From Multifurca ochricompacta (taxonomy: Eukaryota; Basidiomycota; Agaricomycetes; Russulales; Russulaceae): a stretch of DNA of 64,000 nucleotides. A program made the translations under genes and the position numbers. Positions 47,782-58,466 of this stretch are shown one piece after another; the first letter of the stretch is position 1; every line of letters starts with the position of its first letter. The notes under the pieces were generated by a model. That model saw nothing but the letters and a program-made list of their open reading frames with translations, did no database searches and was not told the DNA's origin. The stretch covers positions 1-64,000 of the forward strand of contig WTXG01000097.1 of assembly GCA_022496185.1 (NCBI GenBank). Direction: 5' to 3'.

Positions 47782-50700
47782 ATGGTGAGTGAACCTGTTT
47801 TTCTTTTATAGCGAAAGATTCAATAAAATCAGTCATATCAAACACCTCGTCGTAACAAGCGTGCCAGGTCTCCAGGCCTCCCAGCTAGCTCCTCTCCAAC
47901 TCGTCCATCGTTATCACGTCGAGACTCGTCCCTACCACCATCTTCACCACCACCACCCTTTTCAGACACAGATGGAGAGAGTGTAGACGATCGCGATGCC
48001 GTACGAGATGCCATCGGGGTAGACGAGGACGAGGACGATGAGGGCGAAGACCTTTTCGGTCCGGGAATCGAAGAGTACGTGGCCGTTTTTTTGCTGTTCT
48101 TATTTTTCTTTCCCCTCCTTTTTGGGGTTCTGATACAACGTCGGCCGCTCACTGAACATCGAAACAGTGAGTATGCCGAAAACGAGCTCCTCGACACGTA
48201 CTCCCAGTCCGGTCTCAACGACGAAGAAATCTTCGAGCCCATGTCCGCCGCCGCGCGTCGCGTAGCGGAGGTAAAGATGCGACAGCGCGATCGCATGGAA
48301 GGCAGGAGTCGGCGTGGCGCGCGTGCTGCCAATCGGAGCCACGCGCCTTCATTCTTCGATAGCGACGACATCGACGCTGAAGACGACGACGACGACTCTG
48401 GTCTGCTCTCCGGTACACGGACCCGTGCACGTCGTCAGTATGATGAGCGGCGAGACGTCGACGATATGGAGGGGATTGAAGACGTACGTTTCTTTTTTTT
48501 TTAAGTGCCATCGCTCTTTTTTTTGGTGGCTGATCATGGGAACAGGAAGTCCCACTGGAGCAGCTGAGCGATATTAAGGCTAAATCGATCGTCGAATGGA
48601 TCGCTAATGATCGCGTTCGGCGGTCCATCGTCAAACATTTTCGTCAGTTCTTGATGACCTACGTTGACGATCATGGCGCGTCGGTCTATGGCCAGCGTAT
48701 CCGCAACCTCGGCGAAAGTGCGATCTTTCCTTTTTTTTCTTTCGCAAGTGCATCGATCCAAGCTTACTGATATCACTTGCAGACAATTCTGAATCACTAG
48801 AAGTCTCTTACCTCCACCTTGCGTTATCCAAGCCCATCCTTGCCTACTTCCTCACCAACTCACCCGCCGCAATGCTCACCATCTTTGACGAAGTCGCACT
48901 CGCCGCGATTCTCGTGTACTATCCAAGCTACGAGCGTATCCACTCCGAAGTGCACGCCCGAATCACTGACCTTCCACTTGGCTCTTCACTGCGCGACCTT
49001 CGAACAAGCAACCTAAACAATCTCGTTCGCGTTTCGGGCGTTGTGACCAGGCGGACGGGCGTGTTCCCGCAACTCAAATACGTCAAATTCGACTGCAAAA
49101 AGTGCGGCGCCGTCTTGGGCCCGTTCTATCAAGATGCAACGAAGGAAGTGAAAGTCAGCTACTGCGCGAATTGTGAGAGCAAGGGCCCGTTTGCCGTCAA
49201 CTCTGAACAGGTCAGTCCGAATCTGTCGGCCCTTTTTTTTTCTATTTTTATGTTCGGTTACCGACCCCACCACGCCCCACAGACGATCTATAGGAATTAT
49301 CAAAAGATGACTTTGCAGGAATCTCCCGGTTCCGTGCCACCGGGTCGCTTGCCTCGCCATCGCGAAGTCATTCTATTGTGGGATCTGATCGACTCTGCGA
49401 AGCCTGGCGAGGAGATTGTATGTTCTTTTAGCTTGTTCTTCTCACACTCTCCACCAACTTTAAACAAAACAGGAAGTGACGGGAATCTACCGAAACAACT
49501 TTGATGCGTCCTTGAACGCCAAGAATGGCTTCCCCGTCTTTTCTACCGTCATCGAAGCGAACCACATCAACAAGAAGGAAGACCTCTTCGCCGCTTTCCG
49601 TCTTACGGAAGAAGACGAGAAGGAGGTCCGCGCCCTCGCACGGGACGAGCGCATCCGTAAGCGCATCATCAAGTCCATCGCCCCGTCGATCTACGGCCAC
49701 GAGGACATCAAAACAGCGATAGCGCTCTCGCTCTTTGGTGGCGTCTCGAAGGATGTCAACCGCAAGCTGCGCATCCGGGGGGACATCAACGTTCTCCTGC
49801 TCGGTGACCCTGGAACGGCCAAATCCCAATTCCTGAAATACGTCGAGAAAACCGCCCACCGGTCTGTCTTCGCGACCGGCCAGGGTGCGTCCGCCGTTGG
49901 TTTGACGGCGAGCGTGCGGAAGGACCCCGTGACGCGCGAGTGGACGCTGGAAGGAGGCGCGCTCGTGCTTGCGGATAAGGGCCACTGTTTGATAGATGAA
50001 TTCGACAAGATGAATGACTCGGATCGCACGTCGATACATGAGGCGATGGAACAGCAAACCATCTCGATATCCAAGGCCGGCATCGTCACCACGCTCCAGG
50101 CGCGCTGCGGCATCGTCGCGGCGGCAAACCCGATTCGGGGTCGGTATAATCCGACGATACCGTTCCAACAGAACGTAGAGCTCACCGAGCCGATCCTATC
50201 CCGTTTTGACGTGCTCTGTGTCGTTAAGGATACCGTCGACCCCGTGCAGGACGAGCTACTCGCGCGGTTCGTCGTAGGAAGCCATCTGAGGAGTCATCCC
50301 AAATTCGACGCGGAACGGGAAGAGATGGACGTGGGCACGACGCTCGATGCTGAGGTAAGCGCTCCTGTCCTACCTAATTCATCATGAGAAATTAACCCAT
50401 TATCGCTCACGTGGCCAGTTGATCCCACAAGACCTCCTCCGCAAGTACATCATGTACGGGCGGGAGAGAGTGAGGCCAAAGCTGTACGACCTCGATACGG
50501 AGAAGCTCGCGCGACTCTTCGCGGACCTGCGACGCGAGTCGAACGTGACGGGCTCCTTCCCGATCACAGTGCGGCATTTGGAAAGCATGATCCGTATGGC
50601 GGAAGCGAGCGCGCGCATGTCGCTACGCGAGTACGTCCGCGCAGACGATATCGACTTGGCCATTTCCGTCGCCATTGAGAGCTTCATCAGCGCGCAGAAG

Positions 50701-51202
50701 ATATCGATCAAGAAGACGCTACAAAGGGTGCGCGTATATCCTTCTCCCGTCCCTATTTCCCCTTCCTTCCTTCCTTCCTTCCTTTTTCAAAACATGCCAC
50801 TTAAAATTGAATCATCATTTTCTTTCTTTTAAATTTTTTGGTGTAATAAGGGCTTCCGCAAATATCTCACGCAGGCGCGTGACCACGAAGAGTTACTAGC
50901 CTTTCTATTGGGTCAAATCGTGAAAGAGAAGGCGCGTTTTTTCCAGTTGCAGCGGCATCAGCAACCTGAGCTGGTCACCGTGAGCGTGTCAGAGCTCGAC
51001 GAGCGGGTATGTTGGAAGATTTCCCCATTCAATTCGTCACGCTCATTCTCTCACCACTTTTTTCCTGCTTTTTTTTAAAAAAAAGGCAAAGGAACACGAG
51101 ATCTACGACACGGCGCCGTTTTTTCAATCGCGTCTGTTCACCGCAAATGGCTACACGCTCAACGTCAACGTTATTGAGAAGCGTTTCAAGCAGCAAAGTT
51201 AG
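47782..51202 (+). CDS. MCM2: Mcm2, replicative helicase subunit
   Basis: Ten exons join to 919 aa: 47782-47784, 47833-48074, 48168-48483, 48546-48717, 48783-49210, 49283-49417, 49473-50354, 50419-50727, 50851-51006, 51086-51202. The first exon is the start codon alone. The N-terminus is basic then acidic and Ser-rich, with [18 protein letters not shown], as in Mcm2. [20 protein letters not shown] is Mcm2-specific. A zinc finger (CKKC...CANC), Walker [10 protein letters not shown], Walker [10 protein letters not shown] and arginine-finger LSRFD mark the AAA+ helicase. Mcm2 is part of the Mcm2-7 ring that licenses origins and unwinds DNA. Intron 8 (50728-50850) starts GTGCGC, and the last intron ends in an A-run plus AG. 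Confidence 0.96.
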
Positions 51203-51840
51203 ATTTTATTTTGTACTGACCGGTTTAGGGTTGGGGGCCGGCAAAGGGGAGGAGGATTTATGTCTTACGGGTCTTGTATTTATTAAAGCTTCTTTACATC
51301 TGTATCCTGTCTGTGTTGTGTTATGGAATATTTTGACCGTGCATACATGCAACACACACCACTGGGAAGGGAGAATGGTCCGTTCGTCCGACTCTTGGTC
51401 TTAGCTTATTATCGTATGATCGCGGATGATAAGAGAAGACAAGAGAAAAAGAAAAGAAATAACTCCTCCTACCCACCCATTCATAAGAACTTAAGGGGAA
51501 AAAAAAAAGGATTGGGCCGTAGTCAGTCCGTGAGGGCCATGATGCTTTGCGCCAGCCAGGGCAAGTTGAGCTGATGCGACGGCGCGACGGTCCGAATCCC
51601 GAATCCATACACAATGGGGGTGTTGTGAATTGTGTGAATTGTGAAGGTTAAACGTCATGGTCATGAGTGACGATGATGACGATGATAATGATGTCATAAC
51701 ATCATGAAAAATGGGGGATGGGGGGGATACAAGCTTAAACGACACACCAAAAAGAAACCCCCGATTTTGATTCGCCTCACCTCACATATACACATACACA
51801 CACACACACACACATACATACATACATACACATACACCAA
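51203..51840. other. Intergenic between convergent genes
   Basis: Only terminator and untranslated sequence is expected between Mcm2 (+) and the transporter (-). A CA/CATA microsatellite lies at about 51783-51836. No gene is seen. Confidence 0.5.
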
Positions 51841-53846
51841 TCAGGATTCCTGTTTTACGAGCGTGTTATTGTTACGCAGGGACGAGGACCCGGAACTCTG
51901 ATGTGTGGGAGGACCCCCCGCAATAAGCGCTTCGCCTGTCTCGGCCTCTTCGAGACCGCCAGCAGGATGGTAATCTTCAAGATAGAAATAAACCGCGGGT
52001 ATCGCGACCAGAAGTGCACCGACAATATTCCCGAGATAAGCCGCGATGAAAGATCTAGCAGAAATGAAGGGAAACGAGCAAGCAAGCAAGCGAGCAAAGC
52101 GGGGAAAGTGAAAACAAAAAAAAGGGAGAGGGGGGGGTTTGAGAGTAAATTAGTGCTCCTGATTAGGAAAAGAAGAGAGGATGTGCGCGTGAAACGGACT
52201 TTCGAATGTACTCAGCGGTCGTCAACTACACGGGGTCGGGTGTTAGGGTCACTTGACATAAGCGTGAGAAGGATGGGGTTTCACGTACGTTGGCGTGGAA
52301 CATAATTCCAAGAGGAATGGAGAACATGTTGGCCACGACTACATTTGAAGGGTTTTCGGTTTGAACACGGGACAGTATATAAAGAATCATTTGGCAAGAA
52401 TCATTTCTTACCGTGGTCATACCCGCATGCAACAAATATCTGATGAATGGATGAGGAGGAGGATGGGTTTAGCGATGAAGGATAAGACAGCCGCGAGCCG
52501 TACCCATATTGGTATCCAGATAGCGTAGATCTGTCAACACGACGTGTGAATACTTCGCCTTCACCCCCAGCTTTCCAGTGGGTCAGGAATTACCCACCTT
52601 CGAAATGGTCTCTCGTGCTCCTGTAGCTTGCTAAACCAAGACAAAACATCATAATGTCAGCAGGAACTGATAAGAAAGTTTAGAAGGTAAGAAGCAACGA
52701 ACCCATATGGCAACACTAACCAGCCAATTGCAACCGATACCGCGCAAGAAGATTTGATGCCACAGCGGCGTGCCAGCCTTCTTACTAAACCAACAAAAAT
52801 AGTTACGCTCTCAGTGGTGACCTCATGTCATAGACGACGATTGCGGCGCACACGGCAGAAGCGGTCACGAATTCGTTATATGGTGCCGTAGAAATGACCC
52901 CGGAATCTGGTTTTTCGAAAACACGGAAGAGTCAGCTATCGGCGAGGGAACTCACGTGGTCGAACAGCTTTCTAGCGCCAGGGGGTAGGGGTTGCGCTTG
53001 GGCGGTGATGTAATGATGCAGCGCTCACATTTCACAAGAATAGCCGCGAAGAAGAGGCTTCCAGCGAGGTTTCCAAAGGTGACTGTTGAACGCAGTTTCA
53101 TACGATCAAAAATCGACTCATGTGAAGGGTGGTCGAGGCACTCACCAACGAACCAGTTAAGAAAAAGACTCCACCATGGAACCGCGCGCTTCAAGACTGC
53201 CATCGGGAAAACCTATCCTCCACACCACCATTTCCAGCAAAAAATCAAAAATCAGCTTCACCACACCTGCAGACGTTGCAAAACAAAAAAAAAAGGCATT
53301 GTACTTTAAAGAGAGAAAAAGGGCCTCACCATCATGTTACTCGTCAAGAGTTCTTGCCCCTGCAGTACGATCCTAAGTTAGGTTCGGCCGGTAGATGGGT
53401 CAAAGAGAAAAAGAAAAAGATAAAAGAACAAGCAAGACCCACATCACGAGTCCAACGGGGAAAACGAAGCCACCAAGGACTTTTACAAGTCCGGGATTAG
53501 AAGCCGACAGTCCTGTGGCGCCACCTTGGATGACCTCCGAGAGCAGTCCACCGAAGGAGAGCATGGCACCTGCAAGGAACTATGGTATCGTTTTTAATTT
53601 TTCAAAGCACACTCAGTAAAAAGAAAGAAAAAGAAAGAAAAATGCTCCCAGAAAAGCGTGGGGATGGCGATGGCGATGGCGATGGCGATGGCGATGGTGA
53701 TGGCGACAATGGCAAGGAGATAAGCTCACCGCTTTGAAGAATATCATGTCAATCCGCGTTTTGTGCTTCATTACGGCCGCCTCGACCAACGCGACGGCCA
53801 CTTCTGCGGGTTTGAGTGTACTAGAAGACATGGACTCGTGAGACAT
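51841..53846 (-). CDS. Formate/nitrite transporter family protein
   Basis: Thirteen exons join in frame to 310 aa: 53846-53730, 53579-53443, 53372-53330, 53212-53146, 53082-53029, 52906-52852, 52784-52703, 52630-52598, 52530-52504, 52439-52412, 52338-52289, 52225-52200, 52054-51841. FNT landmarks appear in order: PAEVAVALVEAAVMKHK, FLAGAMLSFGGLL, TGLSASNPGLVK, GQELLTSNMM, FGNLAGSLFF, YSGVISTAPYNEF, FLRGIGCNWLVSVAIWQ, YAIWIPIWIFVACGYDH, VVANMFSIPLGI, and SFIAAYLGNIVGA. These proteins form pentameric channels for formate, nitrite or related anions in the plasma membrane; in fungi several take up nitrite. No nitrate or nitrite reductase is nearby, so the substrate is open. Exons of 26-33 nt are very small. 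Confidence 0.92.
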
Positions 53847-55283
53847 AATCTGTTGCTGCTGCCTGTTGTTGTTGTTACGGGTGAGGATGGTGGGTTTGGC
53901 TAGTGGGGTGATTAGGAAAAGTGAAACCCCTCAAAACCGGGGAAGCGCCTACAGGCCTCCCCTTATAATGCGAATGACGGATCGAGAGAAGAAGCAAGAA
54001 GCGCTTCCTGTTTATTCGTCATCCATCAATCCATCAGCTAAACTCCGTATTCTGTCCTATGTTACACCGAGGGGAGGAGGAGGGGGGGGTGAGAGAAAGA
54101 AGAGAAGGAGATCCCACGGATCAAAGATTTCATTCATCTCCCTCGGCTGGTACCTTTTGGATCTTCTCCATTCTCCATTTGGGACGAAACGGATCGGTAC
54201 GCATGATGGACTGGCAATATCGATCGCCATTCCAAAAAGAAGGAAGATACGATACATGTTCACAGAGAGACCCACATCCAGTCGTTGTCGTTTGTGTGTA
54301 AATAGTACAGTACCAGCTAGACCCCCGAAAGAAAGCCTCGAAGACATGAGAGTTACCAGTACTAGACACGTGTGCAGTTGCATGAGAGTGAGAAAGACCC
54401 CTGAATCGTGGAGTAGCAAAAAGAAAGGGAGAGGCGCATTGGTGTCATTTCTTGTCGTTGCAAATTCCGAGTTTTCCTCGCAGATGAAGGGGAGCAAAAG
54501 TAGCGTATAGTATGAGTGTGGGGTGGTGGGACAAGGGACAAAACAAAGGAAATAATAGAATAGAATACCGTCATGACATACACATACACAATACTCACAC
54601 TCACACTGGTGAGCGTTCAATGAACCTATTCCTTGCCCATCTGCACCCGGTTTCGGCATTCGGCCAGTCCAAAGTCAGAATAAAATCAATCAGCAGGGAG
54701 TGTTACACCAAGAATTAGAACCAGAACAACTCTCTCGTGCCTCAAGGCATGGGGTTACCTATTCTTGAGACACGTGATACCATAAAGCGGCTCTTCTCTC
54801 TGCGGTTTGGTACTAACGGCCAAATTATTATTATCTGCCAAAAGAAAAAACTACTTATCCATCAAGCGCCCCTCAGCGGAAGAGAGAGGGAAGGAACAAA
54901 TTCAGACTAGTCTGGAGTTTTCAAGCGGGAAGCGAGAAGAACAGAGACGGAGAACGAGAGAGATACTTGTACACACCTGTGACGTTAGATGAAATTACAC
55001 TTCCTTCCCCACCCACCACTCACACACACACATATATATATACCCCTGTGGACCTCCCCAAAAGTGGTTATATTGTTGTGTACAGTTCATGTCTGCCTGT
55101 ATTAAATTATGACCACGACACAGAAAGAAAACTTATTAAATCCGAGTGGCTTCGCCACCTATATACCTGTCAGACAGTGCGGCTCTGTTCTGTCGACGTC
55201 CCCGCGCGGGCTCTTCTTCAAGTTCGTCCTCCACGACAATCGTGGGTACGACAACTTCCCCTCCGGTGGCGGCGCTTCCACTT
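53847..55283. other. Intergenic, transporter upstream region
   Basis: Upstream of the formate/nitrite transporter. A long plus-strand open stretch (53866-54510) is basic and of unlikely composition. A minus-strand stretch with SFGGLAGTVLF near 54330 faintly recalls an FNT motif, but no neighbouring FNT exons are found. No gene is supported. Confidence 0.35.
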
Positions 55284-57735
55284 CTACTTCCACATGACGG
55301 CATCTATAACCACCGTAGCCTCTGGATCGGATGGTATCCGCACGAGGAACAGGAAGAAGAGTGCGAACAGCACGGCGGCGGCAAAGGCGTAAAACATCGC
55401 TTCTGGGAATGTTGCGACCGTCTTGATATAAAGAAGGCCAAATAACGATGGTCCCACGATCTGGTTCCTAAAAAGTGGAATTTGTGTGTTGTGTATGTGA
55501 GCGACGGAACCTTTTTTTTATGATCTATCTATCATCCCCTCGCGCGAGAAAAAAAAAAAAGGATGCGCATAACCGGGGAGGGGCTAGGAAAAATCACGTA
55601 CCCGAGGGCCTGAATCACGCTCATCGCTCCAAACAATCTCCCCGCCTCCGATGGCGATCCACCACGGCGCGCATAGAGTTCCAACGAGAGACTGTACATC
55701 GCCGGCGAATAACCCGCCGCAAGCGCCCCCAGCGCGCTAGCGCCGACGAACACACTCGCCTCTTTCGAAACGGCCATGAGCACAAAGCACACCACATGCA
55801 GCGAAAGCGAGACTTTCGCGAGGCCAAGGTCGACCACCGGCGTGTGTGATGGACGGGTCCGTGCTTAGGCGCTGACTCGGAGCGGGAACGCTGTGGGGAG
55901 GAGCGCGCGTCGAGTGGTTCCTCGGGCGAAATGGGCAGTTGGACAGGAGGCGGTTTGGGTGCGAAGAGGTGAAGAATGACTGGACGATGAGCACCACCGC
56001 CATAATTTCATCAGTATCGGTAATCGGCAGGGAGAGAAAAACTGTTCTCACCAGGTAGTCCGAACGCCAAGAAGAGTGCTCGAGTAATTCCGACGATGCT
56101 TAGGTAGTACCCAACCTACAGGCAGGACTGTCTTAGAATCGGCAGATAAGGCAACCCCATAGGTACACCTTACAATCTCCCCGGTCCAGTTGAACGCTCC
56201 GGCGGCATATTGAATCACGTATTGCAACCCGCCAATTAGCATGAATCAAGTGCATAAGAGAACGCCAACCATGTTAAAGACCAATCCTTCTTGAGCACCT
56301 TTTGTGGGGTTACGCCCTTCTTTTGGGCGGCAGGTACCAGCACCGCGAGAGGTGCAATAAAGCTAGGATTCTACTGGACCAGCGACCCTTGCTCTCCGCG
56401 CGTTTGGCACGCCGAGCTGCATCCATTTGCGCGGGCAAAAGAGACTCCGGGACAACGAACCACGAAAAGATGGCATTGATGACGTGTAAGCCCAGCGCCA
56501 CGTAAAATATAGTGTACGAGCTGCCGGCTAGGCGTTCGGTGACTCCACCCAAACTTGGCCCCAACGCCATACCAGTGAAGACAAGCCCTAGAAATTGCGA
56601 GAATATACGCGATCTGCGAGGTCAATTTTTTATTAAAAAAAAAACTATGTTCAGCGGATAAGAATTTGACCATCTATACCTCGTGGCAGAATCACTGCAG
56701 TCAGCAAGATATGCATGGACTGCCGCAATACCGGCGGAGCGCCCTGCGGGAATACGTAATGTTAACCAAGGAAACGCTGAATAAGTTCAAGACAGAAGAG
56801 GCTTACCACCAATGAGACCCTCCAACGCCGAAACGTACACAGGGAACCAATAGCCGCCGGGAACGTGCTTAGGCGCTACGGCAAGAGCGACCAGCGCAGA
56901 GTCGGACAAGAGTAGTGCGGTGATGTTGAGACCGAGAAATCGCACGCGGCCGTATCGGTCTGAGAACTGAGAGATTGGCCCAGTTAGACATGGTAAGGTA
57001 GTGGCTAGGGATAGGGGAGTGCGCACCGAACCCCAAAAGGCAGCTGTTAAGCAGCTGAGGATGCCTTGCAAGGTCGCCGTAACTAGTATTATGGATTTGG
57101 TAAGACAAAGAGAGACGGGGCAAAGCAGCGCGGAGAGGCTCGCACTCGTGAGCAGCTTTGCGACATTCGCTTGAACAACAGGGTCCGCAATGCACGGTAC
57201 GGGCCTTGTCTGGCCCACATGCCATGTGTCAGATCCCACGCCTCCACCTGCTGGGTCCCATCGACGACCATCGAGGTCTTCGCATACGAGATTGGTGTAG
57301 AGTTGCAGGCGTGGTGCGATTAGTGCGGCAACTGCAACCGCACTGAGCGGACTCAGGACGATATACCTATGCACAAGGTTTTGAGCATCATCATCATTAT
57401 CATCATCATCACCATCACGTCTTCTTAGGTCGAGGTGCAACTCACCATGTTGCTGAAGGGCGCCGCCACCAAGGACGTGCGGAAAGTTCGCGGCGTTGGG
57501 CCTCAAGTGCTATCTTGTCGATCTCAGCTCCACCGATATCATACGCAATTGGGTCTGGCAACTCTTCAACTGGTGTGTGAGGGCGGGGATGAACAAACTC
57601 GTGGAGAAGCTCTGCGGTCTCATCGTCAACCTGGCCTTCTGGCAAGAGGGTGCTGAAGGCGGGATAAGAACTTTGAGTGGTACCGGCGAGTAAGCGAGGC
57701 CGAGAGCGGGTAGGCGAGGGGGAAATGTTGGTCAT
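55284..57735 (-). CDS. Major facilitator superfamily transporter, with frame breaks
   Basis: Eight exons are visible: 57735-57446, 57366-57027, 56966-56807, 56743-56680, 56613-56174, 56115-56052, 55979-55602, 55467-55284. Features are a soluble N-terminus; LTSASLSALLCPVSL; the loop 2-3 signature GSFSDRYGRVRFLGL (MFS motif A-like); LEGLIGGRSAGIAAVHAYLADC; MALGPSLGGV; and a C-terminal half with LQYVIQYAAGAFNW and GPSLFGLLYIKT. This suits a 12-span proton-linked exporter of the tetracycline/HIAT1-like type. Three points break the frame, each repaired by one added base: near 56360 and 56245 (short T runs in the coding strand) and near 55843 (a CACACAC tract). It is either a decaying gene or carries sequence errors. 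The substrate is unknown. Confidence 0.75.
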
Positions 57736-58466
57736 GGTAGAAGAGGGGAGGAGGGGAGGAGGAAAGCGAGGTGCGATAGTAACGCATGTACGGATAGATA
57801 ATGGCTAGTTAAGCAGAACTGTCAATGTCAGCATAATCTCATGCTGACATTATTATTATTGGACGCGTGCGTGTGAAGTTTAACAAGAATACTATATCGA
57901 GCGCTCGATGGCTCGGTCAACAACGAATGAAACAAAGGTGTTTACGACCGCGGACTGATAAGAAACTCGTTGATTGTAGTAGTGGTAGAAGTTCAACGGC
58001 AATTATGCTGAGCTTATATCCCATACGACCCACCCTATTCTGTGTGCTTAATCATAACATGATATCGGGTGGCTGCAACGAGAAGGGTTATCCATGCAAA
58101 TTGGGAGGCGGCATCGAGAAATGCGAGTAAGAAAATACCAGACGGCTATGACTACAAGCACAATTGGTGAGGGTGAAGGTGAGGGTGAGGGTGAGGGTGA
58201 CAACAAACGAATAAACTACGATCGAATACTTGTTTCAACAGTCAGGATTACATGAGGACGAGACAAGCTGGTGATATACAAGTTCATGAAAGTTTTAATT
58301 AACCGCGCACATGGAAAGCATTAAAAGACAGACAAACAACACCGATGGTATCTAGATGCGCATGCGCATATAAAAAAGCGTTCGACAAATTAGTTGAGGG
58401 TTGCAGTCGATATCTTGCAATGATGCAAACACAAGTTCGCTTCTTCGCGACCTTGACCTGGAACGA
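57736..58466. other. Promoter region of the MFS gene
   Basis: No gene is seen. A GTGAGG minisatellite lies at about 58167-58200. A short inverted repeat (AGCATAATCTCATGCT-like) is near 57830-57848. Confidence 0.4.

Noticed and set aside
49428..50185. Long minus-strand open frames across Mcm2
   Set aside because: Mirror frames of the strongly coding Mcm2 helicase exon.
51535..51610. Possible tRNA (GGTCCGAATCC near 51591)
   Set aside because: B box is imperfect, and no acceptor or anticodon stem can be drawn.
53866..54510. Long plus-strand open frame of 214 codons
   Set aside because: Basic, repeat-derived composition, no family resemblance, and it lies in the upstream region of the FNT gene.
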